A program made the position numbers and the translations under genes. A DNA stretch of 64,000 nt from Chamaecrista fasciculata (Eukaryota; Streptophyta; Magnoliopsida; Fabales; Fabaceae), in NCBI GenBank assembly GCA_003254925.1, contig QANZ01001431.1, forward strand, positions 1-64,000, in the 5' to 3' direction. Under the pieces are notes generated by a model. The model saw only the letters and a program-made list of their open reading frames with translations. It had not been told where the DNA came from and made no database searches. This document shows, piece after piece, positions 34,056 through 46,083 of this stretch; positions within the stretch are counted from its first letter, which is position 1; each line of letters opens with the position of its first letter.

Positions 34056-36313
34056 TTTTTTTTTTTGCGAGAAATATAGGATATTAATAAGAAACAAAAG
34101 AATACAATCACCAATAGGCTAAGCTCAACAAAACAAAAAAAACAGCAAAAGGCAAAATTCAACTTATACCAGTAACATCCAAACCAGCATCAAGAAATAA
34201 AATACAAGCTAAAGAGGATGGGGGTTGAACAACCCAATACACAGGAGACATCCTCAAGAGACCACCTTTGGCAAGCCAATTCGTTGCCTTGTTTGCATCC
34301 CTGCCAATAGACTCCAAAGAAATGCCACGGACAAGAGACATCAAATCAATAATATCAAAAACAAGAGCATCACACTCCCAAGGACTTGAAAACAACCCTT
34401 TAACACACTTCAATAACATCTCCCAGTCAGACTCCACAATTGCAAGAGAAATCTTCAAATTTTAACACCATACCTATAACAATTCTAAGGGCCCAAGCTT
34501 CAACCATAAAGATAGAAGAAGCATTTATATGTCCACAAAAACCATCAAGCACAACACCCTGTTCATCACGCAATATAATTCCAACCCCACCAGCATAATG
34601 AGCTTTATCAAAAGCCTCATCTGTTAGCAATTTTCTATTTGGTGGACTCACATATTATATATTTTATTTATACATAATGGGCTATTAAATATTTATAATT
34701 AGTCCAATTAATTAATGGATCACATTGTTATTATTTATGGACTAATTATGCTATTTTATGAGTCTGGGTTAAATAAATAAATAAAATGTGTAAAAACCAT
34801 AAAACCCAACCTTGTTGATGGGCCAACACTATTTGGGCTAGGTATCTCTAGGGTTGTGGTTCCCAAGGTGGGATAGTTATATATAGGAGTTAGTCAGGAA
34901 AGCCAGACTAATTTTAGAAAACCTATTTTGTCACTCTCATATCCATCTTGTGAGAGGGTTTTGACGACTATCTAACACTTTGGAAGAATTCAACCCGTCT
35001 TCATGTTGATTAGCGAGGAATTAAGATAGGTTCTTTATTCTTCTTCATTTGTGATTAATTATTGAAGTTATCTTTGTTAAAGATCATGTTTTACGACCAT
35101 TGATTTCGCTTCCGCTTTTAGTATTATCAATCTTGTATAATATCTTTAGTTGGATGTAATTTTGGCTATCACCATCAACATTTATTTTTACAAAACCAGC
35201 AGGGGGAAAACTCCAAGAGGTAGCCAAATTAATTCCAGCAGGAACACAAGTATTACTAGTCTTATGATTCCAAAATTCCCTAAAACAAGAATGAATTTTG
35301 CTGCAAACATCAGAAGACACAATAGGAATATGCTCAAAATCAAAATCGCACCTTACCTTCCAAATTGACCAAGTTGTAAAACCAATGCAGCAGCTAATAA
35401 AATCAACATCACCATTGCTTGAATGCAATAAAGCTTCCAACCAATCATGAAAAGATGAGAAGCCAATTGCTTCAAACCTCATAGAAATAGGACAACCAAG
35501 CCAAACTCTCTCACTCCAATCACAAAATAACAGGGCATGTTCAATGGTCTCCTCAAACAACCCACAATCAGGACAGAGAGAACAAGAGCAACAATTCCTG
35601 CTAAATAAAGCGCTTTTAGTGGTCAGTGCACCAGAACACACTCTCCATAGAAAGTTCTTGATTCTGGGAGGATATAAACTCCTCCAAATCAAATCCCAAT
35701 CTTTATCACACGCCAAACAAGAGGAACCAGCCCTGTTTAACTGCACAAAAAAAGAAACAGAATTTTTGGCAGTATAATAACCACTTATCACACTATACTT
35801 TCCATCCTTAGCAACACCCCATACAATGGAATCATCCTTCGCAACCTTGGGCAAAGGAACACACAAAATATCAGTGACTAAAATCACATCAGTCATACTT
35901 CCAGAGTTATTAGACTGCAATTTACAATTAGGTAAACTAGGAATTCACTTGTCATCTGAATTACCATTGCCCACACGCCAAGCCAGCCCTTTTAATAACA
36001 AATCCCGGCCCTCCAATATGTTAGACCAAATCCATGAAGCACGAGCACCCTTCCCCGCATGTAGAAAATCACAATGGGGAAAATAAACACCTTTGAGAAC
36101 TCTTACCCAAGGATCATTAGGGCTTTGGATAATCCTCTAAGCTTGCTTAGCCAAAAGAGAAAGGTTAAAGCAAGTGAAATCTCTAAACCCCATTCCTCCT
36201 CTCTTCTTAGAATCAATTAATTTGCTCCAAGCAATCCAATGAATACGCCCTTCTTCATGCTGCTGACCCCACCAGAAATTAGCAACCAAGCTATAAAGTT
36301 TCTTACATATCTT
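34056..36313 (-). mobile_element. 5'-truncated LINE (L1-type) remnant with RT zinc-binding and RNase H regions
   Basis: Flanked by an exact 18-bp direct repeat (34038-34055 and 36314-36331, beginning GTTTGGGATTAG), with a T run at 34056-34068, which is the poly-A tail of a minus-strand insertion. Minus-strand translation gives the end of the reverse-transcriptase region (FWWGQQ), the zinc-binding domain (PRIKNFLWRVCSGALTTK; CSLCPDCG...EHALLFC), and an RNase H-like domain (FVKINVDG; then GGVGIILRD, VEAWALR). Two stops replace expected Trp codons near 36138 and 35949, and the RNase H region is split by the nested LTR at 34622-35171. It is dead and retains roughly the last third of ORF2. Confidence 0.92.
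34622..35171 (+). mobile_element. Solo LTR (550 bp) nested in the LINE
   Basis: Starts TGTTAGCAA and ends GGCTATCA (TG...CA). The flanks TCATC (34617-34621) and CCATC (35172-35176) match at 4 of 5 bases. Removing it rejoins the LINE RNase H frame between INVDG and the AFDKAHYAGG part. It contains a TATATATAGG box near 34880 and a Copia-like end (GATTTCGCTTCCGCTTTTAG). Confidence 0.82.
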
Positions 36314-36331
36314 GTTTGGGATTAGTTAGTT

Positions 36332-38222
36332 AGTTAGCTAGATATTCGTTAATTTGTTAGAGCCCTGCTAAAATCTTCCATCCTTCCATGAATATTAGAA
36401 GTATGAAGCATTCTTTAATTGATTATTTCAATTTGTGATTAATTTGTTAGATGACATGCATGGCTTTCTTATCTTTCTCTTTTGCAATCATTTTCCTTAT
36501 CGATCTATCTTCTAAGACAACAATATCTATAGGGAATTGACTATTGAGAATGGAGGATTTGTCTGATTTCTGTAGTGTTTGTAGTTTGAGGCAAAAAGTT
36601 ATGATTGCAAGCGACAGAGATTCCTGGATCCAAATTTTATTGAAGTGTTTAAAATGTAGAGAGAGAATATGTGAATCTAATTAACTTAATTGTTATACAT
36701 ATAAGTATATAACTTTCTCTCATTATTTCTCTATATTTTATTGATTTGTTTTTACACTTTACATAGTTCACAAAATTTGACACTTTAGAGTTTAGGAAAT
36801 CTATATATAAAATTTATTGATATAGGACAATAGATTTCAATCAAATGAAACAACGATACGCTATTTTTTATTAAAAATGAAACAACGGAAAATTCTTAAT
36901 TGTCTAGATAAGTAATTATGGTATCAACTCAAATTATTGACCACAACTTCACAAAGTAATGATTAATGAACAATCACTTGATAAAAGGACTAAACTATAA
37001 TATCATATAAATTAAAAAATATATAAATTTTTCTCTTATGAATTTTAAAACTAAAACTAAAATCTCCTATAATTCCAATTTGCTTGGTTAGTGTTTTTTC
37101 TGGAACAAAATTGCTTGGTTAGTTAGTTTGATTTTAAAAAAAGTTCGGAAACGTGTCCTCTAGGTCGCCATATGATATTAGCATCCGTACACACAAATTG
37201 GTTTCAATCCACGTAATTAAATGATTATTTATTCAGTTGTCGACTTTCTAGTATCGGAACCACAAATAAAATAAGCTCATAAACAAAAAATTTCAGAATG
37301 TCCATAAGGAGACGTTGTTCTCTGGACTTATGTCTCTATCGAAATGAATATTTTATTTATTGAATTCGAGTATTGAATTCAAGTTTAGGTCTAGATGAGA
37401 ATACTCAATCTGTACTAAAACTACTATAATAATATTGGCCAAAAAAAAACTACTATAACAATTTTTAATTTCGTTAATATATAAATAAATAAATACTATA
37501 ATATTAGACTATATTATACATATGTATAAAATTAAATTTTTGTACATGAAAATATAAAATTGAATAATACTTACATTTATTATAATATTATATAATATAA
37601 TTAAGTCATATTTTTTAAAATTATTTATTTATTTTAAATTCTCTTCATGTTTGAGTCCAATTCCAAAAGTTCAATTGTTCGTTAGATACAGGGATGACTA
37701 TGAGGATTGAATTTGATGCGAAAGGAGGGAGGGCAGCAGGGGCAGGGGCCATTGTATCCATTTCTATTTTTAGGACAATATTGCAGCATGATGATATGAT
37801 CAATCATATATTTCCATTGTTTAATTAAAATCAACATTTTATATTTTTTTTATCCAACTTATACATTTTATTATTGATAATGTAAAGAGAAAAAATATGC
37901 CAATATTTTATTTTGGTCCTTAATGATTACCTAAAGTTCCATTTTAATCCTTAATATTTTGCTCAGAAATATCAAATATGTAATAAAAATAAAAACACGT
38001 GTGTGTTTTTTTTATTAAGAAGGGCAGAATTGAAGTTTAAGAAGAGGTGCGTGGTGTAGCACTGTAGAGTACAAGTGTACAACTAAACTCATGGTTTCTT
38101 GGCAAAAAAAAAAAAAAAGAAAAGAAACTCATGGTTAGATATTGAGCAACGTAGTCCATAGACGACCTCTTGTATTGGGTCCCACAAAACCAGCGAAATT
38201 GCCTCTTCCACTCATATCCAAC
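36332..38222. other. Gene-free AT-rich stretch upstream of SIG5
   Basis: No gene or bounded element is seen. The GC content rises toward 38050-38400, where the SIG5 promoter begins. Confidence 0.4.
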
Positions 38223-38228
38223 CACGTG
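38223..38228. promoter_or_regulatory. G-box (CACGTG) in the SIG5 promoter
   Basis: A palindromic CACGTG followed by TCC, about 180 bp before the probable transcription start. A second ACGT core (GCCACGTCAT, 38301-38310) lies nearby. Light- and stress-responsive bZIP/bHLH factors such as HY5 bind these, which fits the known light and stress induction of SIG5. Confidence 0.45.
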
Positions 38229-38399
38229 TCCAAGATGTCATTCACATCTTCTCGCTAAATATCTCCTCCCCCACTCCCACAACGCCACGAGGTTCTTTAT
38301 GCCACGTCATTTCTATTTCTACCAAATCACTGCCCGCGTGTACCCATCCCACACCGTGGATCTCACTGATCGCACCTATCTGGCCGTTGATCTATCATA

Positions 38400-39052
38400 G
38401 ATATTATTTGTGGACACCGTAATTCTCGTATTCTAGTTCGACATTACAACCTCTGCAACTTCTTGTATCCCGCAGATTCTAAGGGAAATCTTCGTGCTTC
38501 AATTCGGAGAGTTCACTCCAACATCATCATCGCATAGGTAATCTCTTCTTCAATTCATCCTCAACTTCATTCTTATTTTTGTCTTTCTTCCAAGTTCCCT
38601 TGTTCATCCTTTGATCACTTCTTCCGAAATTTTCCTGCGAAATCTTGTTTCTGTGAAGGAATCATACTCAACATTTTTCCCCCGAAAATGTTGAGTATGT
38701 AGATGCTGATCAATTCCGAAAACGAATACTCAACTTTTGTGTTTGTCTCTGAATAGATGTGAGGAGAATAGGGTTAATGGTATCTTAGAGTTCCTAATGT
38801 TTCGTGGCAAGTGAAGGGTCAGCATCTGCGTACCCGAGGCTGTTTCTGTTCTATTTTTTACGAAAATGTTGTGTTGCGGATGCTGAAAATGTTTCTGTTT
38901 CTGTTTCGTTTCTGACTTCATAGGGAATTGATCAAGAGTTTGTGCTTTCTTTTAATGATTCTGTCTAGCTTTCCTTTAGTTTGTGCACGTGTGTGTGAAA
39001 GTAAGAACTCCATGACAGAAAATTTAACCTGGAGAATATTCCTGCTTTTGTA
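38400..39052 (+). other. Probable 5' UTR exon and intron of SIG5
   Basis: A GT donor in CATAG|GTAATCTC (38538) and an acceptor CTTTTGTAG (ending 39052) would splice a non-coding leader exon to the exon carrying the ATG at 39111. The intervening DNA has intron-like T-richness and no frame continuing into the CDS. The exact transcription start is unknown. Confidence 0.4.
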
Positions 39053-39110
39053 GGATTCCCTACAACAAAAGTCTGTTAATTCATTTCAATACTCCGATTA
39101 AGAAATTGGT

Positions 39111-41969
39111 ATGGGAGTTGTGACCATATCTAGCTCAGCAGCTCGGACTCCACTAGGATTGAATGCAAAATTCTCAAGTCATTGGTCTGCACTGAAAAAA
39201 CCCACAATTGTAGCATTTAAAGGAGATAAACCCAATAATACAGTTGTGGTTGCGCCTCAAGAGCAAATTTCTCTAGCCACAGAAACAGCTAAGGCACACC
39301 AAAGAAGGATAGGAAAAACTAAGAAGTCACCAAAGAGAGTGCAGGCTGTCTTTACCGATGAAGCATCTCCGTCCACAGTGGAGGTAGATTACAATGAAGC
39401 TGCTGCCAAACTTGAAAATTTATACAATCTAAGAACAGAACCTGATACTTGTAATGCAGAAGAAATAGATGGTAGGATCAAAAAAGTCTTGCGGAGAAGG
39501 AAGAAGACTATTGATGATGATCAGATAGATACTGATGGTGTGGTTAGAAACCAGAATAAGAAGCCCAAACGAATGAGTCTTGACAAAAGGATTGCATTGA
39601 AAAAGAACAAAAAAGAGGAGGTGGTTGCTCCAACACGAAAGAATCGAAATGTTAAGAGTAGAGCCGAGAAAATTGAGGAGCTTGTCCGGGAATATTCAAC
39701 ATCAACTGATTTAGTCAGCTTGGACTGGAAAAAGATGAAGATACCTCCAGTTCTTCCCTCTCCGGAGCATACTTGGCTGTTTAAGTTGATGCAACCTATG
39801 AAGGTGAGCAATATGCATATGTGTGTGTGTGTGTGTGTGTTAAAAATATTAGTTTCTATTTGTTTTTTTCCCCTTTGATGAAATTGTAGCTCTCTCCCAT
39901 GCTGTGTGTCAATAATGCATTTGAGTTAAAAGCTTAGCTGCCTGGTGAAGCCTTAGAATAGATTTGAATATTTGATCTCTAACATGATTTACACGCTAAA
40001 CCCTTTTAGCTTGCATCATGACAAATACTTGTCTTTAAATTTTACTTTGAATGAGAGTCAGGGCGAGAAAAAATCCTAACTTTATTTTATTTCTAACACT
40101 GATAATTATTATTGTTCAGGCACTCCTTCGAGTAAAAGAAGGTTTACAGAAGGATATGGGAAGAGAACCAATGGAAGGTGAACTAGCTGATGCAACAAAC
40201 ATGAGTGTCGCTCAAGTGAAAAGAGTAATAGAGGTTGGTCAAGCTGCCCGGAACAAGCTCATAAAGGTAATTAGAGTATTCAACTCTTTAGCTTGTATTT
40301 TTCAGAAATTGATTTAGGTGATGATCAATGCAATACATATTACCTTTGTTTCTTTAAGATTCCTTTTACATTTGGGGAGTGCTTTGTTTATATTCTTTGG
40401 AAGAAGCAATAAATTGAAACTAAGAAAGTGTACTGCTATCTGTTGCAGCACAATCTTCGCCTTGTCATATTTGTGATCAACAAATATTTTCAAGATTTTG
40501 CAAATGGCCCAAGGTTCCATGATCTTTGTCAGGCAGGAGTAAGGGGACTTATCACAGCAGTAGATCGTTTTGAGCCAAAGAGAAAATTTCGCTTATCCAC
40601 ATACAGTCTGTTTTGGATAAGACATGCCATTGTTCGTTCCATGACGCTCTCAAGCTTCACTCGTGTCCCCTTCGGACTTGAATCGGTATGCCTCATTCCG
40701 ACATCTGTTAATGTTTTTGGGTTAAGTAGCATATAATAAAATCACCATTATTATTCTTTTTCAAGTGGACAGCAAATTTTTTCCCCATTTAAACAGATTC
40801 ATAGCTGTCTCTAAATCTTCAAATGTTTTATGAACCTGGTTGTTGTGGTTCAAGGAAAGGAAATATTTGTTATTATTTTCTTTAAGAATAAGGTTTTGAA
40901 GGATTTGATAAAAAATGTAAAGGTCTCAGCATACAATGATAGCTGGAAAGACAACATTTGCGCCCGGCTATCATATTTTTATAACCTTTTTTACTTTTGT
41001 TTGACCAGGTTAGAGTAGACATACAAAGAGCTAAACTGGAGTTAACATTTGAGCTTCATAGGCTGCCAACACAAGAAGAGATTATAGAAAGAGTTGGGAT
41101 CTCTCCTGAAAGATACCATGAAGTAATGAAGGCCTCAAAACCTATTCTTTCCCTCCATTCGCGGCATATCACCACACAGGAGGAATTTATTGACGGGATC
41201 ACGGATTTTGATGGTGACCTTAACGGTGAAGGCCGAAGGCAACCCGCTGTTCTTAGACTTGCTCTTGATGATGTGGTAAATGGCTTAACCTCTTGTAACT
41301 CTGTCATGTCCTTAGTACTTCATAACTCAATATAGTAGTTCTCTAATAAAATCTATCATTTTAATCATAATTAGATTCTGCTAAATGAACTGCTAAAACA
41401 TGTTCAGTTTGAGAACTGATAAGAAATTATCCGGAAGAAAATTAAAAATCATATGGAGTAAAAATACAATTTGGCCCCTGAAAAATATATAAATTGACAA
41501 CTCAATCCTTGAAAGTCTAGTATAATATGCTTTAGTCTTCGAATGTTGTGAAGGGAACACAACTTAGTTCCTTAAGCCCATTCTTGGGGGCTAATTTGCA
41601 AGGACAAAGAAACTTAAATGTATTTGGTTTCACGAAAGTGTAAACTAAACTTTCAGGGATTGAGTTGTTAATTTTTCTATCTTTCAGAAACTACTTTATT
41701 TGTTTACTCTAATCAAATGTCTACAATAAGTACTTATGATTGATATTTAAAAATGTTTGGGTTTTTGGTAGCTTGATTCCCTGAAGCCAAAGGAGAGCTT
41801 GGTTATCAGACAGAGATATGGGCTTGATGGTAAGGGTGACAGAACATTAGGAGAAATTGCAGGAAACCTGAACATTTCAAGGGAAATGGTAAGGAAGCAT
41901 GAAATCAAGGCTTTGATGAAGCTCAAGCATCCTGCTCGATTGGACTATCTTCGTCGCTATGTTGTATAA
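39111..41969 (+). CDS. SIG5: Plastid RNA polymerase sigma factor SIG5/SIGE, five coding exons
   Basis: Exons 39111-39803, 40120-40266, 40449-40685, 41009-41275 and 41772-41969 all join in phase 0 through GT-AG introns to 513 residues, close to Arabidopsis SIG5. Residues 1 to about 60 are Ser/Ala/Lys-rich and low in acid, as in a chloroplast transit peptide. A basic, variable part follows. The conserved core is region 1.2 ([16 protein letters not shown], exon 2), region 2 ([45 protein letters not shown], exon 3), region 3 ([18 protein letters not shown], exon 4) and region 4 with its helix-turn-helix ([20 protein letters not shown], exon 5). Sigma-70-type factors confer promoter recognition on the bacterial-type plastid polymerase; SIG5 drives blue-light and stress transcription such as psbD. 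The C-terminus YLRRYVV and the motif [20 protein letters not shown] are characteristic of SIG5. Confidence 0.95.
41456..41710. mobile_element. Foldback MITE inside SIG5 intron 4
   Basis: The left end (GAGTAAAAATACAATTTGG... AACTCAATCC) is matched in inverted, diverged form by the right end (GGATTGAGTTG...TTTACTCT). It is non-coding and lies entirely within the intron, which it lengthens by about 255 bp. Confidence 0.55.
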
Positions 41970-44267
41970 ATTGGCTAAATATGGATGATCATGATCATGT
42001 ATATGCTTCCCTCGCTGAATGAATGGCTTCCGTTGTGGCGGTCCCAAGTTATGTAGTCATATCATATACAACAGAGTGAGTGATATTTGATCATTTGTAT
42101 CATGGACTACTCAGTCATTTAAGCACACATGACCATATAACTTGATATATACCCAATGTAATATGTGAAAGTGAAAGACGAGACATTGCACATAAAGTAT
42201 ATATATATAACCCACCTATACATGTTACATGTAATATATCTTGCCTAGATGAGATGAATCTTAATTCTGCAGCATATATACAATTTGCTGCCTTATATGT
42301 ATATACTTTTATAAATCTCTGTTACATTGAGTGCTTTCTTTCCATACACTAAGTATAAATCTCTGTGACTGTCAGAAGAATTCTGGGAACGCATGAGTCT
42401 GCTTTTTGGTCAGTTTTGGTTGTAGGGGCCGAAGTATGTAAGCTTACAAAACATGATATTCTCTTATACAAATTGACATGAATAAGTTTGTTTCATGAAC
42501 GAGAGGGTTCAAATTTAGACGTCTAGGCTAGGAACCGAGGACAAGTCCACTGGGCTAAGTTAGGCCTTGATGACCATTCCCAAAGTAAATATTAAATAAG
42601 GGGCTGGTTCATACAGATCAATATAAATTAAATAATCAGGTTATTAACTATTAACTAATTCTCATATATAAATGTGATTGCCATAAATCCATTTTAGTTT
42701 AGTTGATTAGTTAAAATAATAAAATATAAGTACAAGTTCTTACCAGAAAAAAATATAAGTACAAGTAGAAACTTGCCCCTTTTAACATTCTAAATTTTCT
42801 TCTTATATAACTATAGATTTCTCCCAAGTTCCACCTATTTGTGTAATGGTTTAGCAAAACCTAATCTCATTTAATTTGTGTCGGAAGCGAATAGTTAAAG
42901 CCCTTCCAACAATATCGACTTCAGGTCTCGAACTTAGATCCCTCTACTTAGGTGCAGTTCATTTATCATTGCATCTAACACTAGTTGATTTTGACATTCT
43001 AAATTAAATTAAGGAGAGTTTATGAGTTATATATAGCCAGATATTAAGCATTGAGCAATTTATTAATTGAAAATTAATCTGTATATATAATTTCACTATA
43101 TATATATAGGAATAAAATTTTGATGAAGTCTGTACGTAATTCTTTATTAATTGGACAATACATATGTATTGGTTATTACTGTAAAAGTGTAATGAATAGC
43201 ACGATTGATAAAGTGTGCAAGTGGATGAGAAGAGTTGGGAGAATATATGTAGAATTGTTTTATATCTATATATCCCGCATTGTTATTGCACATTTGAACT
43301 TTATAAGCGACAGAAAAGACAAACTGAAGCAAATGGAGCGTGCAAACTAAAGAGTGACATGATAGGAGATATATAGCTTCACAATGAGAGAGCGACCTCT
43401 CATTTGGTTGAATGATTTGCCTTGCGAATCATTTTGATTGGCTGATTATATAGTAAGAGTTCATGTTGAGAAATAGAAAAAAAGTATATAAGTTTTTCAA
43501 CTTTTTTTTTGTCCCTGCTTGCTATGAATACATATAGACTATGAGTTCACTAGCTATAGGGTTAATTATCTTTTTTATTCTTTTTATAATAAAAAGCTTA
43601 AATCTAATGTTACTTTAACTATTCACACTCTTATCAATTATTAGATAATGCAAATATAATCAGCCGTTACCAATTTAATTAATTTTATGAGGTTTTATCA
43701 TAATTAATCTGAACTCATCTCTCACTTCTACGTAAAAGAGTCTTTAAAGTACTGTTCTTTTGTCAAAAGGATGGGTTATATGATTAACCCTATCTATATA
43801 TGGATGGATTTATATATATATATATAGCAACCTAGTTTTTGTCGGAGAAGTAGTGTTTCTGTAGCCACTGATGGTTGCTCAACTTGGGCTATTATAATCT
43901 ATCTTTGGATCTAAAAGAATCATATTCCATGGTTTCTACCACTCATTCACTATTAATTAAAGCCTATATATGATATATCGATCCCATGCACGCAGCACGC
44001 CCTTTAATTTAAACGTAAACCATTGAGTCATTGAAACTAGCATCTCTTTACCATAATGGACTCCAGTATATATGTATATGCATGTGCAATCCAAGCAAAG
44101 CTACTCTCATCCATCACAATGATAATGACATCCTATATATGCTACATACATATAATACATTATATCTTATAGACAAAAGTACTTTCTTAAACTATAAGAT
44201 CGGTTTTAGTTGTATTATCAAAATTTTTTAAGTCAATTATACTTCTAATTTTTTTTGTGTCAACTAT
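41970..44267. other. Gene-free stretch downstream of SIG5
   Basis: 41970-42200 is probably the SIG5 3' UTR. The rest is AT-rich with short (TA)n runs and no gene or bounded element seen. Confidence 0.4.
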
Positions 44268-44590
44268 TGTAGAAAGGTCTAACTCACTTTAAAATAGTTC
44301 TCAATGAGAGAAAGTTGTCTCATTATATATAGAGAGTTTGAAGGTCATTTAACCAAACAATGTGAGACTTTAACACGCCCGACATAGGAGTGTGAAGCCA
44401 ACGGGTTATTCCAGGGCTAACCCATAGTAAGGTTCATCCATCCGCACATGCTCAAACTTTGTTCTGATCGATACTATGTAGAAAGACCTAACTCACCCCA
44501 AAAGAGTTCTCAATGAGAGAAGGTTGCCTCATTATATATATACATATATAGTTAGAAGGTCATTTAACTAAGTATTGTGAGACTTTAACA
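44268..44590 (-). mobile_element. TRIM retroelement, second copy of the 20.3-kb family
   Basis: On the minus strand two direct repeats of 108-114 bp (44477-44590 and 44268-44375) begin TGTTAAAGTCTCACA and end TTTCTACA, alignable with the LTRs at 20344-20663. The position after the first LTR reads TAGTATCGATCAGAAC, a decayed initiator-tRNA primer-binding site. The internal part shares TATGTC(C/G)GGCGTG with the first copy. No clear target duplication is left. Confidence 0.8.
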
Positions 44591-44953
44591 ATAATACCCC
44601 TAATTTAAGAGTATAATTGACTCAAATATAAACATTAAGGGTACAATATAATTGACTAAAATATGAAACATTATATTGAGAGTATTACAATTAACTCAAA
44701 AAAAATTGAGGATACAACTGAAACTAATCTTATACTTTGGGGGTACCTAGAATACTTTTATCTATCTTATAATTTCCACTCCTTCATTTTTTTTATTTTT
44801 TTATTTTTTTTTCCAAGTGGAGGTATTTATTTATAATGTGGCGTATGCATTCATGAATGATATTAATTTATCAATTAGTTTCGTCCATCAAGCTTAATTA
44901 CATAGTAAGAGATTAGCCACTTGTGTATATAAATTATAAAATGAGAGGAATTA

Positions 44954-45244
44954 NNNNNNNNNNNNNNNNNNNNNNNNNNNNNNNNNNNNNNNNNNNNNNN
45001 NNNNNNNNNNNNNNNNNNNNNNNNNNNNNNNNNNNNNNNNNNNNNNNNNNNNNNNNNNNNNNNNNNNNNNNNNNNNNNNNNNNNNNNNNNNNNNNNNNNN
45101 NNNNNNNNNNNNNNNNNNNNNNNNNNNNNNNNNNNNNNNNNNNNNNNNNNNNNNNNNNNNNNNNNNNNNNNNNNNNNNNNNNNNNNNNNNNNNNNNNNNN
45201 NNNNNNNNNNNNNNNNNNNNNNNNNNNNNNNNNNNNNNNNNNNN
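44954..45244. other. Assembly gap (291 N)
   Basis: An unbroken N run followed directly by a (TA)n microsatellite. Confidence 0.99.
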
Positions 45245-45384
45245 AAAATATATATATATATATATATGTATATATAGAGCTCTGACGCTTTTAAAAAAGC
45301 AAGAAATTAAATGAGAAAAATAGATATAATGGACGAATGAAGGAGTCAGGGCTAGGAATTAAGATTGACCACAATACAAAGAAT

Positions 45385-45545
45385 GGTAAATTACACTTTG
45401 GTATCCTGTGGTTTGACCCTATTTCACTTTGATACCCTGTGGTTTGAAACCTGACACTTTGGTACCCTGAGGTTTGGACCTTTAACACATTGGTACCCTC
45501 AAAACATTTTCCGTCCAATTTTAACAGAAATTTGGCATCTCACGT
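45385..45545 (+). mobile_element. One terminus of the GGGTAAATTACACTTTGG MITE/MULE family, copy 2
   Basis: GGTAAATTACACTTTGGTAT and three further CTTTGG(T/A)ACCCTG blocks match the arms at 24739 and 50718. Here the arm runs into a gene fragment rather than an inverted copy of itself. The opposite end is not seen before the single N at 45866. Confidence 0.65.
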
Positions 45546-45596
45546 CCGCTTAAATCAAATTTATCTCACCCTCAAATCGGCATTCTCTGTGTCACG

Positions 45597-45845
45597 CCTA
45601 CCGGCGTTTTTGGCAACCTCACCAACCTTCGGACTCTCAGCTTGCGATTCAACACCTTGACTAGTACTCTCCCTTCAGATCTCGCTTCCTGCGTCAACCT
45701 TCGCAATCTTTACTTGCAGCAAAACTTGTTTTCTTGAGAAACCCTAGCGTTTCTCTTCGATTTGCCTTATTTGGTTCGCCTCAACATGGGGTTTAATAAT
45801 TTTTCCAGTGACATTTCGTCGGATTTCAACAAATTGGTGAATAGA
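45597..45845 (+). pseudogene. LRR receptor-like kinase gene fragment (RLK902/RKL1-like ectodomain)
   Basis: Translates as TGVFGNLTNLRTLSLRFN, then LPSDLASCVNLRNLYLQQN, a TGA stop, and LVRLNMGFNNFSSDISS: three leucine-rich repeats from the ectodomain of class III LRR receptor-like kinases. The stop codon sits between repeats 2 and 3, where family members have a glycine. No signal peptide, membrane segment or kinase domain is near. It directly follows a MULE-type terminus, so it may be a captured fragment. The fragment ends at the single N at 45866. Confidence 0.8.
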
Positions 45846-45866
45846 GGACATATTTTGTTTGGGTTN

Positions 45867-46083
45867 TACAAAATAAATAAATCCAACAACCTATTTCACC
45901 TAACCACAATCATTACATACCCTTTTATATAATTTCACACCCTATTATACATCATTTTCTCTCAAACCATCCAAACACCACTACATAATCTCATCTCATC
46001 CTAATTTCAACATCATCTCATCTCATCTCATAAGTTGAGATTGGATTGAAATTGGATTGAACTTTTTGCTCCCAAACAGGCCC
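45867..46083. mobile_element. Right half of a Tourist-like MITE cut by the N at 45866
   Basis: Ends GCTCCCAAACAGGCCC, a common terminus of plant PIF/Harbinger or hAT MITEs, followed by TAA. The sequence after it (AAGATTGACCACAATACAAAG) repeats 45360-45380, where it follows GGAATT with no element. This suggests a filled site and an empty site joined together. Confidence 0.5.

Noticed and set aside
37500..37640. Very AT-rich stretch considered as a matrix-attachment region or origin
   Set aside because: AT-richness alone is common across this window; no specific motif supports it.
38170..38400. 76-codon plus-strand frame
   Set aside because: It lies in the SIG5 promoter/leader region, with a composition not resembling any protein family.
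44923..45285. 120-codon frame
   Set aside because: Created by the N gap at 44954-45244.
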